This document shows, in pieces, positions 43,787 to 48,164 of a stretch of 48,164 nt of DNA. The notes under the pieces were generated by a model that had not been told where the DNA came from, did not search any database, and saw nothing but the letters and a program-made list of their open reading frames with translations. Origin of the DNA: Haematobacter genomosp. 1 (GTDB taxonomy: Bacteria > Pseudomonadota > Alphaproteobacteria > Rhodobacterales > Rhodobacteraceae); the NCBI RefSeq assembly GCF_002196855.1, contig NZ_NIPW01000038.1, forward strand, positions 1 through 48,164, in the 5' to 3' direction. The stretch's first letter is position 1, and each line of letters begins with the position of its first letter. The translations under genes and the position numbers were made by a program.

Positions 43787-43945
43787 CAGGCTGCTGAGAA
43801 AGGTTTCCAGCTCTGCGTTGGAGCTGAAATCGTTCGCAATCAGAAGAAATCCAGCCGGAAATCCACCTGTTTTGAGGCGCTCCGGGGGCGGTTTGCCGAT
43901 TTCCAGAGCACAGGCATGAGGATTCTGAACTTTTTCAGCAGCCTG
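43787..43945. repeat. MITE-like repeat with terminal inverted repeats, copy 2
   Basis: The 159-bp element is bounded by CAGGCTGCTGAGAAA (43787-43801) and TTTTTCAGCAGCCTG (43931-43945), inverted repeats that differ at one base in 15. The inside aligns with the intergenic copy at 13482-13630. It has no coding capacity. I could not identify a flanking target duplication with confidence. Confidence 0.75.
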
Positions 43946-44003
43946 CCAGATCAAGATGGCTCCTGTGATACCGCCTTACACATTGGAAGCTACGCGTCGG
44001 GCC

Positions 44004-44897
44004 TCAGAGCGTCAGCCCCTCCGGCTCTGCCAGCCCGTTCGCCCGTGCACAGGCCGTGAGCGTATTGGCCAGAAGGCAGGCAATGGTCATCGGCCCGACG
44101 CCGCCCGGCACAGGAGTGATCGCGCCCGCGACCTCCGCCGCCTCGTCAAAGGCCACGTCGCCCGCCAGCCGTGTCCGGCCCTCGCCCGCGTCGATGCGGT
44201 TGATGCCCACATCGATGACGACAGCCCCCGGACGGATCCAGTCGCCCCGGATCATCCCGGGACGGCCCACCGCCGCCACGAGGATCTCCGCCTCGCGGCA
44301 GAGCGCGGGAAGGTCGTGCGTCCGGCTGTGGGCAACGGTGACCGTGCAGCTTTCCCGCAGCAGAAGCTGCGCCATCGGCTTGCCGACGATGTTGGAGCGC
44401 CCGACGACCACCGCCCTGCGCCCCGCCAGATCGCCCAGCTGGTCGCGGAGCAGCATCAGGCAGCCGAGCGGCGTGCAGGGGACCATCGCCTTCTGCCCGG
44501 TGGCGAGACGCCCCACGTTGATGACGTGAAACCCGTCCACATCCTTCGCCGGGTCGAGGGCGTTGATAACCCGCGCCTCGTCCATATGGCGCGGCAAGGG
44601 AAGCTGGACGAGAATGCCATGCACCGCGGGATCGGCGTTCAGCCGGTCGATGAGGGCGAGAAGCTCGGCCTCCGGCGTTTCGGACGGCAGGCGATACTCG
44701 AAGCTCTCCATCCCCGCGGCACGGGTCTGGACACCCTTGTTCTTCACATAGACCTGACTGGCCGGATCCTCTCCCACCAGAACCACGGCGAGACCGGGGA
44801 TGATATCCGCCTCCGCCCTGATCCGCGCGGCCTCCACCGCCACACGTTCCCGGATGCCGGCGGCGAAAACCTTGCCGTCGATGATCTTTGCCGTCAT
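44004..44897 (-). CDS. folD: Bifunctional methylenetetrahydrofolate dehydrogenase/cyclohydrolase
   Basis: The 297-residue cytoplasmic enzyme converts 5,10-methylene-THF to 10-formyl-THF using NADP. The catalytic Tyr-Lys pair is in [11 protein letters not shown] near residue 52. Other signatures are [13 protein letters not shown], the NADP loop [12 protein letters not shown] and the C-terminal [15 protein letters not shown]. Length is normal. It overlaps the chorismate mutase gene by four bases and lies near fhs, so the two enzymes of the formyl-THF interconversion route are close together. Confidence 0.97.
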   Translation of the reverse strand: MTAKIIDGKVFAAGIRERVAVEAARIRAEADIIPGLAVVLVGEDPASQVYVKNKGVQTRAAGMESFEYRLPSETPEAELLALIDRLNADPAVHGILVQLPLPRHMDEARVINALDPAKDVDGFHVINVGRLATGQKAMVPCTPLGCLMLLRDQLGDLAGRRAVVVGRSNIVGKPMAQLLLRESCTVTVAHSRTHDLPALCREAEILVAAVGRPGMIRGDWIRPGAVVIDVGINRIDAGEGRTRLAGDVAFDEAAEVAGAITPVPGGVGPMTIACLLANTLTACARANGLAEPEGLTL

Positions 44898-45253
44898 TCC
44901 GTCTGTCCTTCCGATGGGCTGGCCAATGGGCGGGTCGGTGGGTTAGCCGAGGCATTGGCCGATGGGCCGAGCACCTGCTCCTCGCGCGCGATGGACCAGT
45001 CGATGAGACGCCGCCAGAGCGCCTCCGTCAGGTCGGGGTCCAGACCGAGCTCCGTGCCCGCGCGGCGCACATTGGCCACGACCTCCTCCACCCGCGCCTC
45101 GATACGGGCGGGCAGGCCTTCCGCCGGTTTCAGCTGCGCGGCACGGTCGATATAGGTCGCGCGGCGCACCAGAAGGGCTACGATCTCACGGTCCAGCGTG
45201 TCGATGGCGGACCGGAGTTCGACCATCGACCGGCAGTCCTGTGGCTGTTTCAA
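44894..45253 (-). CDS. Chorismate mutase, AroQ class
   Basis: The 119-residue all-helical protein has the AroQ pattern: [33 protein letters not shown] with later [10 protein letters not shown] and [13 protein letters not shown]. It converts chorismate to prephenate for phenylalanine and tyrosine. The TTG start at 45253 has GGGAGA five bases upstream and gives the [11 protein letters not shown] start common in this group; an ATG at 45226 is the alternative. The last 20 residues are Ala/Pro-rich and probably disordered. The gene is coupled to folD. Confidence 0.88.
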   Translation of the reverse strand: MKQPQDCRSMVELRSAIDTLDREIVALLVRRATYIDRAAQLKPAEGLPARIEARVEEVVANVRRAGTELGLDPDLTEALWRRLIDWSIAREEQVLGPSANASANPPTRPLASPSEGQTE

Positions 45254-45336
45254 GGCGGTCTCCCGCGCTGTGGGCGATGGCGCCTCTTAGCCGCTGGAAT
45301 ACCGCCTTGCAATCGGGCCCGGTGCCGAAAGCGGCT

Positions 45337-47007
45337 TCAGAACAGCCCCTGAATGTTGCCCTTGCCATCCAGCCGGATGGTTTCGGCGGCAGGGTGGCGC
45401 GGCAGCCCGGGCATCGTGCGGATCTCGCCGCAAAGGACGACGATGAAACCCGCCCCCGCCGACAGCCGCACTTCCGTCACCGGCAGGGTGAAACCGGTCG
45501 GCGCGCCGCGGAGCGCGGGGTCGGCGGAGAAGGAATACTGCGTCTTGGCCATGCAGACCGGCAGGTGGCCATAGCCCTCCTCCTCCCAGCGGCGGAGCTG
45601 GCTGCGGGCCTGCTCGGGCAGGTTCACGTCGGCGGCGCCGTAGATCTGGCGGGCCACGGTGGCGATCTTCTCCTCCAGCGGCAGGTCGGCAGGGTAGAGC
45701 GGCCTGAACCGCGCCTCGCCGGACCGCGCGATCTCCGCCACCCGGCGGGCGAGCGGCAGAAGCCCTGCCGAGCCATCGGCCCAGTGGGTGCAGGGATAGG
45801 CCTCCGCCCCCGCTTGCCCCGCCGCCTCGATCAGCGCCTGCGTCTCCTGCGGCGTGTCGGAGGAGAAATGATTGATGGCGACCACCGCAGGCACGCCGAA
45901 CTTCCGCACGTTCTCGATATGCCGCACGAGGTTGGCCGCGCCACGGCGCACGGCCTCCACATCTTCCCGCCCCAGATCCTCGCGCGCCACGCCGCCGTGG
46001 AACTTGATGGCCCTGACCGTGGCCACGATCACTACCGCATCCGGCTTCAGCCCCGCCGAGCGGCACTTGATGTCGAAGAACTTCTCCGCCCCGAGATCGG
46101 CCCCGAAACCGGCCTCCGTCACCACGAAATCGGCGAGACGGAGCGCCGCCCGCGTCGCGGCGACGGAGTTGCAGCCATGCGCGATATTCGCGAACGGCCC
46201 GCCATGCACGAAGGCCGGCGTATGTTCTAGCGTCTGGACAAGGTTGGGCTGCATCGCATCCTTGAGCAGCACCGCCATCGCGCCGTCGGCCTTCAGGTCG
46301 CGGCAATAGACCGGCGACCTGTCACTGCGGAAGCCGATGACGATACGGGCAAGCCGCTCCTCCAGATCCGCCAAGTCCTCCGCCAGACAGAGGCAGGCCA
46401 TCACCTCGGACGCCACGGTGATGTCGAAGCCCCCTTCGCGCGGATAACCATTCGGCGCACCGCCAAGGCCCAGGACCACCTCGCGCAGCGCGCGGTCGTT
46501 CATGTCCACCACACGCTTCCATGCCACGCGCCGCTGGTCGATCCCCAGCGCGTTGCCCCAGTAGATGTGGTTGTCGATCATCGCAGACAGCAGGTTGTGC
46601 GCCGCTCCGATGGCATGGAAATCCCCGGTGAAATGGAGGTTCATGTCCTCCATCGGGATCACCTGTGCATAGCCGCCGCCCGCCGCCCCGCCCTTCATGC
46701 CGAAGGAGGGACCGAGGCTTGCCTCGCGCAGGCAGATCGCCGCCTTCTCGCCGATGCGCTGCAACCCGTCGCCCAGGCCGACGGTAGTCGTCGTCTTGCC
46801 CTCGCCCGCGGGGGTGGGGTTGACGGCGGTGACGAGGATCAGCCGCCCCTCCGGCCTGCCGTCCAGGGTCTTCAGATAGGCGGGATCCAGCTTGGCCTTG
46901 TCGCGGCCGTAGGGGATCAGCGCCTCCGGCGGGATGCCGATCCGCGCGCCGATCTCTGCGGGGGGCAGCTTTTCCGCCGCTCGGGCGATGTCGATATCGG
47001 ACAGCAC
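45337..47007 (-). CDS. fhs: Formate-tetrahydrofolate ligase
   Basis: The 556-residue enzyme makes 10-formyl-THF from formate, THF and ATP. The P-loop-like [20 protein letters not shown] is near residue 60-80, followed by [24 protein letters not shown] (positions about 92-115) and [15 protein letters not shown]. The start is GTG at 47007, giving [14 protein letters not shown] and the family's normal length; GCGAGAGA lies upstream. A much longer frame to 48051 is antisense to gap. The gene is divergent from gap and precedes the chorismate mutase-folD pair by 83 bp. Confidence 0.97.
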   Translation of the reverse strand: MLSDIDIARAAEKLPPAEIGARIGIPPEALIPYGRDKAKLDPAYLKTLDGRPEGRLILVTAVNPTPAGEGKTTTTVGLGDGLQRIGEKAAICLREASLGPSFGMKGGAAGGGYAQVIPMEDMNLHFTGDFHAIGAAHNLLSAMIDNHIYWGNALGIDQRRVAWKRVVDMNDRALREVVLGLGGAPNGYPREGGFDITVASEVMACLCLAEDLADLEERLARIVIGFRSDRSPVYCRDLKADGAMAVLLKDAMQPNLVQTLEHTPAFVHGGPFANIAHGCNSVAATRAALRLADFVVTEAGFGADLGAEKFFDIKCRSAGLKPDAVVIVATVRAIKFHGGVAREDLGREDVEAVRRGAANLVRHIENVRKFGVPAVVAINHFSSDTPQETQALIEAAGQAGAEAYPCTHWADGSAGLLPLARRVAEIARSGEARFRPLYPADLPLEEKIATVARQIYGAADVNLPEQARSQLRRWEEEGYGHLPVCMAKTQYSFSADPALRGAPTGFTLPVTEVRLSAGAGFIVVLCGEIRTMPGLPRHPAAETIRLDGKGNIQGLF

Positions 47008-47128
47008 GGGGTCTCTCGCTTGCTCGCTCCTGTTGCCAGCGGTTCTGGCCGATGGCGGGCCGCTTCGCAAGCCGCGTATGGCAGGAAAGGCGCGCGGAGG
47101 GTGGATGACTCCTGCCCGCCTTTCCGAT

Positions 47129-47142
47129 ATGTTAGCGCTAAC
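47129..47142. promoter_or_regulatory. Palindrome in the fhs-gap divergent region, possible LacI-family operator
   Basis: GTTAGCGCTAAC at 47131-47142 is a perfect 12-bp palindrome, with AT before it. A central CG flanked by AGCGCT is typical of LacI-family operators. It lies 28 bp before the gap ATG, where binding could block gap transcription. The regulator is not in the window. Confidence 0.5.
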
Positions 47143-47169
47143 CATGCTTGGTCTATCGGGGAGAGGCGC

Positions 47170-48164
47170 ATGACGACGACGGTAGCGATCAACGGATTTG
47201 GCCGGATCGGGCGGAACATATTGCGGGCGATAGTGGAGTCTGGCCGGAAAGATGTCGAGATTGTGGCGATCAACGATCTTGGCCCGGTTGAGACGAACGC
47301 GCATCTGCTTCGGTTCGACAGCGTGCACGGCCGGTTTCCGGGCGAGGTGCGGGTGAAGGGTTCGACGATCGACGTCGGCCGGGGCCCGATCGAGGTGACG
47401 GCGCTGCGCAACCCTGCTGAGCTGCCGTGGCAGGGGGTGGATGTCGCGCTGGAATGCACGGGGCTGTTCACCGACCGGGACAAGGCGGCGATCCATCTGG
47501 AGAACGGCTCGAAGCGGGTTCTGGTGTCGGCGCCCTCTGCGGGGGCGGACAAGACGATCGTGTTCGGGGTGAACGACAAGGTGCTCCGGCCGGAGGATCT
47601 GGTGATCTCGAACGGCTCGTGCACGACGAACTGCCTGAGCCCGGTGGCGCAGGTCCTGAACGACGCGGTCGGCATCACGCGGGGCTTCATGACGACGATC
47701 CACAGCTATACCGGGGATCAGCCGACGCTGGATACGATGCACAAGGACCTTTACCGGGCGCGGGCCGCGGCGCTGTCGATGATCCCGACCTCGACGGGGG
47801 CGGCGAAGGCGGTGGGCCTTGTGCTGCCGGAGCTGAAGGGGAAGCTGGACGGGGTTGCGATCCGGGTTCCGACGCCGAACGTCTCGGTGGTGGACCTGGT
47901 GTTCGAGGCTGCGCGGGACACGACGGTGGAGGAGATCAACGCGGCGATCCGCAAGGCGGCGGAGGGGCGTCTGACAGGCATCCTCGGCTTCACGGAGGAG
48001 GCGAACGTGTCCTCCGACTTCAACCACGACCCCCGGTCCTCGGTCTTTCACATGGACCAGACCAAGGTGATGGAGGGCCGGCTGTGCCGCATCCTCTCCT
48101 GGTACGACAACGAATGGGGCTTCTCCAACCGAATGGGCGATACCGCCGCCGCCATCGGACGGCT
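47170..48164 (+). CDS. gap: Glyceraldehyde-3-phosphate dehydrogenase, type I (3' end beyond window)
   Basis: About 331 residues are visible with no stop before the window end; the full protein is usually about 333. The NAD-binding start is [12 protein letters not shown]. The catalytic Cys is in [13 protein letters not shown] near residue 151, with the His in [30 protein letters not shown] and [13 protein letters not shown] are also present. The usual Ala before the catalytic SC is Gly here. GAGAGG lies just before the ATG. Codon choice is unusual: Ala and Thr codons are nearly all GCG and ACG up to about 48000, then the normal C-ending pattern of the neighbours returns. Confidence 0.95.
   Translation, partial: MTTTVAINGFGRIGRNILRAIVESGRKDVEIVAINDLGPVETNAHLLRFDSVHGRFPGEVRVKGSTIDVGRGPIEVTALRNPAELPWQGVDVALECTGLFTDRDKAAIHLENGSKRVLVSAPSAGADKTIVFGVNDKVLRPEDLVISNGSCTTNCLSPVAQVLNDAVGITRGFMTTIHSYTGDQPTLDTMHKDLYRARAAALSMIPTSTGAAKAVGLVLPELKGKLDGVAIRVPTPNVSVVDLVFEAARDTTVEEINAAIRKAAEGRLTGILGFTEEANVSSDFNHDPRSSVFHMDQTKVMEGRLCRILSWYDNEWGFSNRMGDTAAAIGR

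Overview
The window is about 48 kb of high-GC chromosome from an alphaproteobacterium, most likely of the order Rhodobacterales (Paracoccaceae/Roseobacteraceae). The evidence is the gene order tldD / ctaC-ctaB-small ORF-ctaG-ctaE-surf1-thrC-M16 peptidase, a LexA-type box of the alphaproteobacterial form GTTC-N7-GTTC, the radical SAM + UdgX gene pair, and ligase-associated helicase and phosphoesterase genes. No database search was possible, so family names rest on motifs and recognition by eye.

Layout. (1) 1-3938 is an accessory strip next to a tRNA-Ala gene. It holds fragments of at least four IS5-family transposases, a small lipoprotein gene, and a Fic-domain AMP-transferase gene with a palindrome over its promoter. 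(2) 3939-10945 carries tRNA-Ala(CGC), the glycine cleavage genes gcvT-gcvH-VOC-gcvP behind a tandem glycine riboswitch, and the glnK-amtB ammonium pair, all on the minus strand. (3) 11242-19743 has a class A penicillin-binding protein, the mlaA-mlaC phospholipid transport genes, a two-gene DNA repair cassette (radical SAM protein and DUF4130-UdgX fusion) with a LexA box just upstream, a D-2-hydroxyacid dehydrogenase and an ExoD-like protein. (4) 19756-26026 has a sulfite-oxidase-like protein, an FAD-linked oxidase, a periplasmic metallo-hydrolase, a GNAT acetyltransferase, an M16 peptidase and thrC. (5) 26023-30332 is the aa3 cytochrome oxidase subunit and assembly operon, divergent from tldD. 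(6) 30498-39025 has tldD, dprA, a glycine-zipper lipoprotein, an EF-hand protein, topA, the succinyl-CoA:3-ketoacid CoA transferase genes scoA-scoB, and a small GNAT gene. (7) 39026-40108 is a gene-free stretch with two degenerate tandem repeat arrays. (8) 40109-43740 has the ligase-associated helicase and phosphoesterase and a thioesterase. (9) 43787-48164 has a MITE-like repeat, folD, chorismate mutase, fhs and the start of gap.

Functionally the core genes centre on one-carbon and glycine metabolism (gcv operon, folD, fhs), ammonium uptake, envelope upkeep, aerobic respiration and DNA repair. The least explained elements are the array of about 100-bp repeats at 39037-39661, the paired MITE-like copies at 13482-13630 and 43787-43945, and the possible SOS control of the radical SAM/UdgX cassette.
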